Source: Paraburkholderia phenazinium (lineage in GTDB: Bacteria; Pseudomonadota; Gammaproteobacteria; Burkholderiales; Burkholderiaceae). Taken from it: DNA of 64,000 bases. Below, piece after piece: positions 1 to 7,551 of the stretch (its first letter is position 1; the number at the start of each line of letters is the position of its first letter). The notes below the pieces were generated by a model. The model was not told where the DNA came from and made no database searches. It worked only from the letters and a program-made list of their open reading frames with translations. The position numbers were made by a program, and so were the translations under genes. Where the stretch lies: NCBI RefSeq assembly GCF_900100735.1, contig NZ_FNCJ01000010.1, positions 124,001 through 188,000 on the forward strand, given 5' to 3'.

Positions 1-401
1 GCCGAATGCGGGTGCGTTGCTTCAGCGTAGACCTTCAGCTTCTTGATCATCGCGTAGCCCAGCGGGCCCTTCGGCAGCATGCCCTTGACCGCTTTCTCGA
101 GCGCACGGCCCGGGAAGCGTTCTTGCATCTTGCCGAACGTCGTTTCGTAAATACCGCCCGGGTAGCCCGAGTGGCGATAGTACTTCTTGTCCGTCGTCTT
201 GTTGCCCGTGACACGGAGCTTGCCGGCGTTGATAACGATGATGAAATCACCGGTGTCGACGTGCGGAGTGAATTCAGGCTTGTGCTTGCCGCGAAGACGG
301 TGTGCCACTTCGCTGGCGACACGCCCGAGAACCTTATCCGTCGCGTCAATCACGTACCATTCGCGCGTAACCTCATGGGCCTTTGCGGAAAATGTCTTCA
401 T
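1..401 (-). CDS. rplM: 50S ribosomal protein L13 (3' end outside window)
   Basis: Large-subunit ribosomal protein L13. The reading frame starts at the ATG at 401 (MKTFSAKAHEVTREWYVID) and stays open to the window edge for 133 codons. Family members are about 142 residues, so only the last few residues and the stop are missing. Family landmarks are visible: the DATDKVLGRVASEVA segment, the GDFIIVINAGKLRVTG core and the YYRHSGYPGG loop. In bacteria rplM is normally followed by rpsI, which would lie left of the window. A strong sigma70-type promoter lies upstream (521-550). Identification is secure from the protein sequence. Confidence 0.97.
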   Translation of the reverse strand, partial: MKTFSAKAHEVTREWYVIDATDKVLGRVASEVAHRLRGKHKPEFTPHVDTGDFIIVINAGKLRVTGNKTTDKKYYRHSGYPGGIYETTFGKMQERFPGRALEKAVKGMLPKGPLGYAMIKKLKVYAEATHPHS

Positions 402-520
402 GATCGATCCAAAAATAATTGCTGCGCCCTGTGTTTTTTCCTGCTTGTAATGTGCGCATCGAGGCGCGTGCAGGCTCTCCCTGTTCTTCCTCCGCGGGCA
501 CGAATGCGGAAAAGCCTTGG

Positions 521-550
521 ATTATAAAGGAAATTCCGGCCCCGAGTCAA
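521..550 (-). promoter_or_regulatory. sigma70-type promoter of rplM
   Basis: Read on the minus strand, there is a perfect TATAAT -10 (521-526) and a TTGACT -35 (545-550) separated by 18 bases. Transcription would start near 514, giving an rplM leader of roughly 110 bases. Leaders of ribosomal protein operons often carry autoregulatory structure, but I did not identify a specific one here. Confidence 0.7.
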
Positions 551-621
551 AATTTGAGGCAAGCGGCGAGCAGCATCGATTGGCGCGAGCGCCGCAACGG
601 TCAGGCAAGCGTCCAACGGGC

Positions 622-713
622 GAAAAAAAACCCGAACGAGCGGTTCGGGTTTAATCCACCATTGGAGGAGGGTGGAGGAGACATGCGGAGGTTGCCGAAC
701 TGCGACAACCAAT
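622..713 (-). ncRNA. Candidate small RNA with two CUCCUCC anti-Shine-Dalgarno motifs
   Basis: A compact minus-strand transcription unit of about 90 bases. It begins just after a promoter (721-749) and ends in a textbook intrinsic terminator. In order it contains an 8-bp hairpin (GGUUGUCG/CGGCAACC, loop CAGUU, about 690-710), a pyrimidine-rich stretch with two CUCCUCC motifs complementary to Shine-Dalgarno sequences, and a second stem (CCACC/GGUGG, 656-675). The loop of this second stem presents one CUCCUCC. A terminator stem with eight U follows. No credible coding frame explains it: the only overlapping ORF runs through the terminator. The architecture resembles CU-rich-loop riboregulators of proteobacteria; the targets are unknown. 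Confidence 0.6.
623..652 (-). terminator. Intrinsic terminator of the candidate sRNA
   Basis: Inverted repeat AAACCCGAAC (628-637) and GTTCGGGTTT (643-652) with a 5-base loop. On the minus strand it is followed directly by a run of T (A run at 623-630 on the plus strand). The orientation shows that it ends a leftward transcript starting upstream of about 720. Confidence 0.8.
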
Positions 714-720
714 GGAAATG

Positions 721-749
721 ATTATATGAGTCGACCTTGTGCGACGCAA
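721..749 (-). promoter_or_regulatory. Promoter of the candidate sRNA
   Basis: Minus strand: perfect -10 TATAAT (721-726) and -35-like TTGCGT (744-749) with the ideal 17-base spacer. The predicted start is near 713, immediately before the first hairpin of the candidate sRNA. Confidence 0.65.
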
Positions 750-1049
750 GAATATTTGCATTGCGAAACGCAACACCACAATATGAAACGCATACGGTCA
801 CCGAAAACAGACCACAAATTTGATACGAATCAATGACATAACCGCGATCTGACGCGCTTTTCCCCGTAAGAATCTAGAGTAAAACCCCTAACCACGTCAG
901 GGCATTCCCGCACCCTCAAACCATGCCGCACCGCAACACGCAAGGCATCGGCGAGCATAACGGCACGCCGGAGTGCCCTCGGGCGAACGCGCAGGCATCG
1001 GGCTACAATGCCATCTCGAATACAAAGCAATGCGAGCTGGGGTATAGGC
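750..1049. other. Non-coding stretch upstream of the OsmC-family gene
   Basis: About 300 bases between the sRNA promoter and the OsmC-family gene. I see no convincing gene: the ORFs on both strands here are shadows or extensions of the OsmC frame. It presumably holds the OsmC-gene promoter, but I cannot point to clear -35/-10 elements. Confidence 0.5.
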
Positions 1050-1472
1050 ATGGAATGCAAAGTAAGCTGGATGGGGCAAGACGGCATGGCGTTCGCCGCC
1101 GAAACGAGTAGCGGCCATCTCGTCGCCATGGACGGCGCGCCGGAAGGCGGCGGCCGCAATCTGGCCCCGCGGCCGATGGAAATGGTGCTGCTCGGCACCG
1201 GCGGCTGCACCGCGTACGACGTGGTGATGATTCTGAAGAAGAGCCGCCAGGAAATCGCCGGCTGCTCGGTGACGCTGAAGGCCGAACGGGCCAGCGAAGA
1301 TCCGAAGGTGTTCACGAAGATCCACTTCCACTTCACCGTGACCGGCAAGAACCTGAATCCGGCCACCGTCGAACGGGCGATCAACCTGTCGCACGACAAG
1401 TACTGCTCGGCGTCGATCATGATCGCCAAGACCGCCGAACTGACGCACTCGTTCGATATCGTTGCGGGCTAA
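1050..1472 (+). CDS. OsmC family protein (peroxiredoxin-like)
   Basis: A 140-residue OsmC/Ohr-fold protein. Members are dimeric cytoplasmic proteins, several of which reduce organic hydroperoxides with two cysteines. Here the two family cysteines are visible at about C53 (TGGCTAYD) and C119 (DKYCSAS), so thiol peroxidase activity is plausible. The ATG at 1050 was chosen over the upstream in-frame start at 1008 because the protein then begins at the conserved MECKVSWMG and follows a GAGCTGGGG Shine-Dalgarno-like stretch. It is a single-gene unit closed by a terminator at 1521-1555. It belongs to the YhfA-like branch rather than classical Ohr; the physiological substrate is unknown. Confidence 0.85.
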   Translation: MECKVSWMGQDGMAFAAETSSGHLVAMDGAPEGGGRNLAPRPMEMVLLGTGGCTAYDVVMILKKSRQEIAGCSVTLKAERASEDPKVFTKIHFHFTVTGKNLNPATVERAINLSHDKYCSASIMIAKTAELTHSFDIVAG

Positions 1473-1520
1473 GCCACGCGGCAACACGGCGCCGCAGTAC
1501 AAAACGGCAGCACCAAAAGG

Positions 1521-1555
1521 AAATGCCGGCATCCTCGCGGACGCCGGCATTTTTC
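1521..1555 (+). terminator. Intrinsic terminator after the OsmC-family gene
   Basis: Stem ATGCCGGC (1523-1530) and GCCGGCAT (1543-1550) followed by TTTTT on the plus strand. It sits between the OsmC gene and the 3' end of rnpB. It may also help end rnpB transcription on the other strand, where the tail is less U-rich. Confidence 0.75.
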
Positions 1556-1565
1556 TATTCAACGG

Positions 1566-1975
<410 letters not shown>

Positions 1976-1984
1976 CTGGCGGCG

Positions 1985-1990
1985 ATTTTA
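1985..1990 (-). promoter_or_regulatory. -10 element of rnpB
   Basis: Minus-strand TAAAAT about 7-10 bases before the estimated rnpB 5' end at 1975. The -35 region is not convincing. Its placement supports the 5' end chosen for rnpB. Confidence 0.4.
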
Positions 1991-2034
1991 ACACCGATGG
2001 TCTGGCCGGCTGCGGCAGACGCTGAAATAGACAC

Positions 2035-2072
2035 GGCTCGGCTCGGCTCGGCTCGGCTCGGCTCGGCTCGGC
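2035..2072. repeat. GGCTC pentanucleotide tandem repeat (7 copies plus GGC)
   Basis: Seven perfect, contiguous GGCTC units followed by a partial unit. It lies in the short gap between the end of the DUF3025 gene (2099) and the rnpB promoter, about 45 bases upstream of the rnpB -10. Perfect five-base units are prone to slipped-strand copy-number change. Confidence 0.95.
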
Positions 2073-2098
2073 AAACAGCGTCGTGCACGCGCCTTGGG

Positions 2099-2932
2099 TC
2101 AGCGTACGCGGCGCCCCGCGCGAAACACGGCGGGGTCGTCATAGAACGAGAGCGCTTCGTTTTCCGGCCACCAGCCTGGGATACCCAGCACCGGAAGCGG
2201 CGCGAACAAGCGGCTCGTCAATTTCTGTGTAGACAAAAGCGCACTGCTGACCGCTTCGTCGAGCCACGCATCGCGGGCCGCCGTGGGCCACGAGAAGTAT
2301 TCAGGCGGCACGTCGACAATCCACGTATGGCCGGTGCACGCCTTATATGGCGAGATCAGCTTTTCCAGCAACGCGTGACCAAAGCAGCGCACCTCGCAGC
2401 GCGCACCCCACGCCGCCCGATTGGCGACCAACAACGTCGACCAGTCGAAGCCGCGCAAGGCGTTGCTGAGCGCCGGATCGGCGCAGGCGAAGAGCAACGC
2501 ATTCTCATCGAACAAAGTCAGCGCATCCCGCACGCCGCCGCGCGTTGGACCTACGCCCAAGGCGTCGATGGCAGTGGACTGCCGTGTATTCAGCGCCGCC
2601 TTGATGCGCGGGAACGCGAACCAGACCGAGGCGTTGAAGAAATCGTGCAGGTTATGGCGAGTCGGCACACAGCCGGTCGCCGCAATGTGCGCCTCGTAGG
2701 CGGAGCCTTCCGGCAAGTCGTCCTGAGCGATGAATGCGAGCCGCTGGCCGCGGCCCGTGCTCTGGCAGGACTGCTGCGCATCCGCATTCATTTCCGCAAG
2801 CAGCGCCGCGTAGCTCGTCAGCGCGGCCTGTTGCCAGCGCACACCGCGCGCGGCGAACTGCGCAAACCACGGCAGCGACCAGTCGATGTCGGCAAAGCCA
2901 CCCGGCTTGCGTGCTACGTCCTGCGCCCTCAC
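2099..2932 (-). CDS. DUF3025 domain-containing protein
   Basis: A 277-residue protein of the DUF3025 family, whose function is unknown. It is predicted soluble, with no signal peptide or membrane segment seen. Conserved-looking stretches include PTRHNLHDFFNASVWFAFPR and the C-terminal PVLGIPGWWPENE. The open frame extends upstream into pyrC, so I chose the GTG at 2932 (VRAQDVARKPGGFADIDW), which is preceded by a GGGG-rich Shine-Dalgarno-like tract 17 bases after the pyrC stop. It is almost certainly cotranscribed with pyrC. Pairing with pyrC alone does not establish a role in pyrimidine synthesis. Confidence 0.8.
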   Translation of the reverse strand: MRAQDVARKPGGFADIDWSLPWFAQFAARGVRWQQAALTSYAALLAEMNADAQQSCQSTGRGQRLAFIAQDDLPEGSAYEAHIAATGCVPTRHNLHDFFNASVWFAFPRIKAALNTRQSTAIDALGVGPTRGGVRDALTLFDENALLFACADPALSNALRGFDWSTLLVANRAAWGARCEVRCFGHALLEKLISPYKACTGHTWIVDVPPEYFSWPTAARDAWLDEAVSSALLSTQKLTSRLFAPLPVLGIPGWWPENEALSFYDDPAVFRAGRRVR

Positions 2933-2949
2933 TAGCCCCTGCCCCAGCC

Positions 2950-4011
2950 TCAGACCAGCCGCCAGCCGATCGTCTCGCCGCCACGCAGCGGCACGACCGG
3001 CGTATCGCCGACCGGCAGTTCCGCCGGCAGCGTCCATTGCTCGCGGCGCAGCGTGACCTGCTCGCTGGCGCGCGGCAGACTGTAGAAGTCCGCGCCGAAG
3101 AAGCTCGCGAAGCCTTCCAGCTTGTCGAGCGCGCCAGCTTGGTCGAACGCTTCCGCGTACAGTTCGAGCGCGTGCAGCGCCGTGTAGCAACCGGCACAGC
3201 CGCAGGCGTGCTCCTTCAGCCCCTTCGGATGCGGCGCGCTATCCGTGCCGAGGAAGAAGCGCGGATTGCCCGAGGTTGCTGCCTCGACCAGCGCCACGCG
3301 GTGCGTTTCGCGCTTGAGCACCGGCAGACAGTAGTAGTGCGGACGAATGCCGCCCTGGAAGATCGCGTTGCGGTTGTACAGCAGATGGTGCGCGGTGATC
3401 GTCGCGCCAAGCAGTCCCGGCGCCACGCCGGCTTCGCTGATATAGTCCACCGCGTCTTTGGTCGTGATGTGCTCGAACACCACCTTGAGCGCCGGAAACG
3501 CGCGGCGCAGCGGCGTCATCACGCGGTCGATAAACACCTTCTCGCGGTCGAACAGGTCGATCGAAGAGTCCGTCACCTCGCCGTGCACGAGCAGCGGCAT
3601 GCCGGTTTCCTGCATGACCTCGAGCGTCTTCGCGCACTTCATGATGTCCGTGACGCCCGCGTCCGAATTGGTCGTAGCGCCCGCCGGATATAGCTTCACG
3701 CCATGCACGAAGCCGCTTTCGCGGGCGCGGCGGATCTCGTCAGGCGGCGTGTTGTCGGTCAGGTACAGCGTCATCAGCGGCTCGAACTTCACGCCAGCCG
3801 GAATCGCGGCGACGATGCGCTCGCGGTAGGCCTGCGCCATGGCCGTGATGGTGACCGGCGGCTTCAGGTTCGGCATGATGATCGCGCGGCCGAACTGGCG
3901 CGCGGTGTGCGGCAGGACCGCCGCGAGCATCGCGCCGTCGCGCACGTGCAGGTGCCAGTCGTCGGGGCGGGCGAGCGTCAGGGAATCGAGGGAAGCAGTG
4001 GAGGCAGTCAT
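2950..4011 (-). CDS. pyrC: Dihydroorotase
   Basis: Catalyses reversible cyclisation of N-carbamoyl-L-aspartate to dihydroorotate, the third step of de novo pyrimidine synthesis, in the cytoplasm. Its 353 residues match the E. coli PyrC type (about 348). Visible landmarks are the metal-binding HxH in DDWHLHVRDG, the carboxylated-lysine segment GVKLYPAGAT, the PLLVHGE histidine and the GTDSAPH aspartate motif. The ATG at 4011 was preferred over the upstream start at 4086 because the protein then begins close to family N-termini. It is followed by the DUF3025 gene in the same unit and is divergent from the amidotransferase gene. Confidence 0.95.
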   Translation of the reverse strand: MTASTASLDSLTLARPDDWHLHVRDGAMLAAVLPHTARQFGRAIIMPNLKPPVTITAMAQAYRERIVAAIPAGVKFEPLMTLYLTDNTPPDEIRRARESGFVHGVKLYPAGATTNSDAGVTDIMKCAKTLEVMQETGMPLLVHGEVTDSSIDLFDREKVFIDRVMTPLRRAFPALKVVFEHITTKDAVDYISEAGVAPGLLGATITAHHLLYNRNAIFQGGIRPHYYCLPVLKRETHRVALVEAATSGNPRFFLGTDSAPHPKGLKEHACGCAGCYTALHALELYAEAFDQAGALDKLEGFASFFGADFYSLPRASEQVTLRREQWTLPAELPVGDTPVVPLRGGETIGWRLV

Positions 4012-4062
4012 GGCGTGAAGTTGACCAACCCGGCGCCGCCGCAGCAGCATTGACGTGGATAA

Positions 4063-4078
4063 ACCGCAACATTGCGGT
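4063..4078. promoter_or_regulatory. Perfect 7-2-7 palindrome between pyrC and the amidotransferase gene
   Basis: ACCGCAACATTGCGGT is a perfect inverted repeat (7-base arms, 2-base centre) about 50 bases upstream of the pyrC start. It lies in the 185-base divergent gap. It could be an operator or part of the pyrC leader; the cognate factor is unknown. Confidence 0.35.
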
Positions 4079-4196
4079 ATATACATAGGTCAATTTAGCT
4101 ATTTGACGCGCCTGGCTCGGTGATATGCTTGGAAATCATCATTGTAACGGCTCGCGCCCAGACGGGCCGGCCGTTAAAACGCTCCGCTTCAGCACC

Positions 4197-5132
4197 ATGT
4201 GCCAACTTCTCGGAATGAACTGCGCCGCGCCGACGGACGTCACGTTCTCGTTCACCGGCTTTGCGGCGCGCGGCGGCGTCACGGATCACCACGCCGACGG
4301 CTGGGGGATCGCCTTCTTCGAAGACAAGGCTTGCCGCCTCTTTATCGACCATCAATCGTCGGCTACCTCGCCGATCGCGGAGATGGTCAAGCGCTACCCG
4401 ATCAAATCGAAGAACACCATTGCGCACATTCGCAAGGCGACGCAAGGGCACATCCGGCTGGAGAACAGCCACCCGTTCATGCGTGAACTGTGGGGCCGTC
4501 ACTGGATCTTTGCGCACAACGGCGACCTGAAAGACTATTCGCCGTTTCTGACCGGCGTCTACCAGCCGGTCGGCACCACCGATAGCGAACTCGCCTTCTG
4601 CGCGCTGCTGCAAGGCCTGCGTAAGGCTTTCCCCACCACGCAGCCGCCGCTCGACGAACTGTTTGCCGTGCTCGGCACGCTCACCCGTGAAATCACGCAG
4701 TTCGGCGTGTTCAACTTTTTGATGTCCAACGGCCAGGCGTTGTTCGCGCATTGCTCGACCAACCTGCACTACATCGTGCGCCGCTGGCCGTTCTCGACCG
4801 CGCATCTGGTCGATGCGGACGTGTCGATCGATTTCGCGAAATACACCACGCCGGAAGACCGGGTCGCGGTGATCGCCACCCAGCCGCTGACCGATAACGA
4901 AGTGTGGACGGCGTTCAAGCCCGGCGATCTGCTGATGTTCCAGCATGGCGAGGTGGTCGGGCGCGTGAATGTGCCGGTGCCGCCGTGTGTGCTCGAGAAG
5001 CTGCGCAATCCGGCGCTGGATGCGTCGGCCTCAGCGTCGACGATGAGCGCGTCGATTCATCCTACGCCGCAACTCGAGCCCGTCACGCTTGACGTTGAAG
5101 CGGCAGACGACGCCGCAGCTTTCGAGTCCTGA
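4197..5132 (+). CDS. Class II glutamine amidotransferase (YafJ-like)
   Basis: A 311-residue N-terminal-nucleophile amidotransferase domain protein. The ATG at 4197 was chosen because it makes Cys2 (MCQLLGMN) the N-terminal nucleophile after Met removal; the longer frame from 4125 would bury it. Other class II landmarks are HADGWGIAFF, IRKATQG and the oxyanion-region IFAHNGDLKDY. No synthase partner domain is attached, as in E. coli YafJ, whose substrate is undefined. It is divergent from pyrC and closed by the bidirectional terminator at 5247-5271. The C-terminal tail (about 45 residues, Ala/Ser-rich) is low complexity. Confidence 0.85.
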   Translation: MCQLLGMNCAAPTDVTFSFTGFAARGGVTDHHADGWGIAFFEDKACRLFIDHQSSATSPIAEMVKRYPIKSKNTIAHIRKATQGHIRLENSHPFMRELWGRHWIFAHNGDLKDYSPFLTGVYQPVGTTDSELAFCALLQGLRKAFPTTQPPLDELFAVLGTLTREITQFGVFNFLMSNGQALFAHCSTNLHYIVRRWPFSTAHLVDADVSIDFAKYTTPEDRVAVIATQPLTDNEVWTAFKPGDLLMFQHGEVVGRVNVPVPPCVLEKLRNPALDASASASTMSASIHPTPQLEPVTLDVEAADDAAAFES

Positions 5133-5246
5133 CTAACTGCCAGACGGACTGACTGCCGGACTAACCGGCTGACAGCGCAAGCCGCGCTCCCAAACGTGCC
5201 GGCTCTAAACGAAAAAGCCGCTCCCAAACGCATCGGCCCTAAAAGG

Positions 5247-5271
5247 AAAAGCCGCTCCCAGAGCGGCTTTT
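5247..5271. terminator. Bidirectional terminator between the amidotransferase gene and gltL
   Basis: AAAAGCCGCT (5247-5256) pairs with AGCGGCTTTT (5262-5271) around a 5-base loop. The A/T-rich flanks suit both strands. It serves the convergent amidotransferase and glt transcripts. A partial copy of the left arm occurs about 35 bases upstream. Confidence 0.75.
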
Positions 5272-5312
5272 CCTTGTCCCACGCACGCAACGCAGCGCCT
5301 GCCGCGCCCCGC

Positions 5313-6038
5313 TCAGTGCAAAATCTTCGCCAGAAAATCCTTCGCCCGATCCGACTTCGGATTGGCAAAGAAATCTTCCTTGCGGTCGTCTTCGACGATC
5401 AAGCCCTTGTCCATGAAGATCACGCGGTGCGCGACCTTCTTGGCGAAGCCCATTTCGTGCGTGACGCACATCATCGTCATGCCTTCCTGCGCCAGTTCGA
5501 CCATCACGTCGAGCACTTCGTTGATCATCTCCGGATCGAGCGCCGAGGTCGGTTCGTCGAACAGCATCGCGATCGGGTCCATCGAAAGCGCGCGGGCAAT
5601 CGCCACGCGCTGCTGCTGACCGCCGGACAACTGCCCCGGAAACTTGTCCGCATGCGCACGCAGGCCGACGCGGTCCAGCAGCTTGAGCGCCTTTACCGCC
5701 GCTTCGTCCTTCGAGCGGCCCAGCACCTTGATCTGCGCGAGCGTCAGATTTTCCGTGATCGACAGATGCGGGAACAGTTCGAAGTGCTGAAACACCATGC
5801 CGACTTTCGCACGCAGTTTCGACAGGTTGGTCTTTTTGTCGCCGACCGATTGGCCGTCGATGGTGATCTCGCCTTTCTGGAACGGTTCGAGGCCATTGAC
5901 CGTCTTGATGAGGGTCGACTTGCCCGAGCCCGACGGACCGCACACCACCACCACTTCACCCTTTTTGACTTCCGTCGAGCAGTCGGTCAGTACCTGAAAC
6001 TGGCCGTACCACTTCGAAACGTTCTTGATAGAAATCAT
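5313..6038 (-). CDS. gltL: Glutamate/aspartate ABC transporter ATP-binding protein
   Basis: A 241-residue ATPase that energises amino acid import at the inner membrane. It has Walker A GPSGSGKST at about residues 34-42, signature LSGGQQQRVAIARA, Walker B AMLFDEPTSALDPE and the switch histidine in VTHEMG. All are intact and the length is typical of polar amino acid importers. The ATG at 6038 overlaps the gltK stop by 4 bases and follows an AAAAAGG ribosome-binding site; the longer frame to 6104 lies inside gltK. It is the last gene of gltIJKL. The assignment to glutamate/aspartate follows from the whole operon resembling E. coli gltIJKL. Confidence 0.93.
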   Translation of the reverse strand: MISIKNVSKWYGQFQVLTDCSTEVKKGEVVVVCGPSGSGKSTLIKTVNGLEPFQKGEITIDGQSVGDKKTNLSKLRAKVGMVFQHFELFPHLSITENLTLAQIKVLGRSKDEAAVKALKLLDRVGLRAHADKFPGQLSGGQQQRVAIARALSMDPIAMLFDEPTSALDPEMINEVLDVMVELAQEGMTMMCVTHEMGFAKKVAHRVIFMDKGLIVEDDRKEDFFANPKSDRAKDFLAKILH

Positions 6039-6712
6039 CTTGCAACCTTTTTCTGAAGACCTTTGACGAGGCTCGACGCAACCACGCAGACCACGAAATA
6101 ACACGCGCCCGCGAACAGTACCATTTCGACGTTCGTGCCGTCACGATCGCCAATATTCGTCGCCGTGCGGAAGAAATCGGCGAGGCTGATCACATAGACG
6201 AGCGACGTGTCCTGGAACAGCACGATACCTTGCGTGAGCAGCAACGGCACCATCGCCCGGAACGCCTGCGGCAGGACCACGAGACGCATCCCCTGCGCGT
6301 AGCTCATGCCGAGCGCCGACGCCGCATTGATCTGACCACGCGGCACCGCCTGAATCCCGGCGCGAATGATCTCGGAATAGTACGCCGCTTCGAACAGCGA
6401 GAACGCGACCATGGCCGAAGCCAGCCGGATGTCGATGTCCGGCGAAAGACCCAGCCCATTCTGCAACACCTGCGGCACGATCAGAAAGAACCACAGCAGG
6501 ACCATCACCAGCGGAATCGAACGGAACACCGTGACGTAGGCTTTCGCAAACCATTCGAACGGCTTGAACGACGACAGCCGCATCATGGCGAGCAAGGTGC
6601 CCCAGACAATGCCGATCACGATCGCGACCAGCGTGATCTTGAAGGTGACGACAGCGCCTGTCCATAGCGTCGGCATGGCGCCGGGAATACTGCTCCAGTC
6701 GAAATGATGCAT
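6035..6712 (-). CDS. gltK: Glutamate/aspartate ABC transporter permease
   Basis: A 225-residue polar amino acid permease with several hydrophobic membrane segments. It carries the EAA loop typical of the family (segment with INAASALGMSYAQGMRLVVLPQA), which docks on the ATPase. The ATG at 6712 shares its A with the TGA stop of gltJ (TGATG), indicating translational coupling; a GTG one codon earlier is possible. It forms the heteromeric channel with GltJ. Confidence 0.92.
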   Translation of the reverse strand: MHHFDWSSIPGAMPTLWTGAVVTFKITLVAIVIGIVWGTLLAMMRLSSFKPFEWFAKAYVTVFRSIPLVMVLLWFFLIVPQVLQNGLGLSPDIDIRLASAMVAFSLFEAAYYSEIIRAGIQAVPRGQINAASALGMSYAQGMRLVVLPQAFRAMVPLLLTQGIVLFQDTSLVYVISLADFFRTATNIGDRDGTNVEMVLFAGACYFVVCVVASSLVKGLQKKVAR

Positions 6713-7452
6713 CACTTGCCCCCGATGTAGCCGGGCAGCCGGCTTTTCTGTTCAACCCAGCGCATCAGTTGCATCACAATCAGGTTGATCAGCACATACG
6801 CGAGCGTCACCGCGATAAACGACTCATAGGTCTGCGACGTGTAGTCGACCAGTTGCCGCGCTTCAGCAGACAAATCGAGCAGGCCGATCGTCGACGCCAC
6901 GGCGGAGTTCTTGAAGATATTCAGAAACTCGGAAGTCAGCGGCGGCACGATGATCCGGTACGCCACCGGCAACAACACATAGCGGTATGTCTGCCATTGC
7001 GTGAAACCCATCGCCTGCGCAGCGGCACGTTGACCGCGCGGCAAGGCATTGATACCCGAGCGCACCTGCTCGCACACGCGAGCGGCGGTGAACAGCCCCA
7101 GACACACAATCGATGCGGAAAAGAACTGCACATTCGGCGGCAGTTGCTTGAACCAGTTGCCGGCCGAAACGGGCAACAGTTCTGGTATCACGAGATACCA
7201 GATGAAGAACTGCACGATCAGCGGGATATTACGGAACACCGCCACATACAACGTGCCCGCACCGGCGAGCCAGCGGTTCGGCAGCGTGCGCAGCACGCCG
7301 AACAGCGAACCGACGAGCAGCGCGATCACCCATGCCGATAGCGACACCGTAATCGTCACCCAGAAACCCGACAGCAGCCAGCCGAGATAGGTGGTCGGCT
7401 CGCCAGTGGAAACCGGACTCAGCAGAATGCCCCAGTTCCAGTGATATGACAT
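6712..7452 (-). CDS. gltJ: Glutamate/aspartate ABC transporter permease
   Basis: A 246-residue inner-membrane permease paralogous to GltK. Several hydrophobic helices are visible, together with the EAA-loop region GQRAAAQAMGFTQWQTYRYV. It starts with ATG at 7452 (MSYHWNWGILL), 99 bases after the binding-protein gene. A strong hairpin in that gap (7483-7511) may attenuate transcription into the membrane genes. It is coupled to gltK by the TGATG overlap. Confidence 0.92.
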   Translation of the reverse strand: MSYHWNWGILLSPVSTGEPTTYLGWLLSGFWVTITVSLSAWVIALLVGSLFGVLRTLPNRWLAGAGTLYVAVFRNIPLIVQFFIWYLVIPELLPVSAGNWFKQLPPNVQFFSASIVCLGLFTAARVCEQVRSGINALPRGQRAAAQAMGFTQWQTYRYVLLPVAYRIIVPPLTSEFLNIFKNSAVASTIGLLDLSAEARQLVDYTSQTYESFIAVTLAYVLINLIVMQLMRWVEQKSRLPGYIGGK

Positions 7453-7472
7453 GACAAAGACTCCGAGACAGC

Positions 7473-7511
7473 AGCAAAAAGAAACGGAAGAAGCGCGACG
7501 CTCCTTCCGTT
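7473..7511 (-). terminator. Intercistronic attenuator-like hairpin between gltI and gltJ
   Basis: On the minus strand AACGGAAG (7504-7511) pairs with CTTCCGTT (7483-7490). The intervening AGCG/CGCT extends the stem to about 13 bp with one G-U pair and a 3-base loop. TTTCTTTTTGC follows. It looks like an intrinsic terminator inside the operon, which would favour expression of the binding protein over the membrane components. Confidence 0.55.
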
Positions 7512-7551
7512 CGGGTCTGTTCGACTAACGCGTTGAATTGACCGCTAACGC

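Noticed and set aside
601..801. 66-codon minus-strand ORF over the candidate sRNA
   Set aside because: It runs through both hairpins and the terminator and has no ribosome-binding site; the RNA interpretation fits better.
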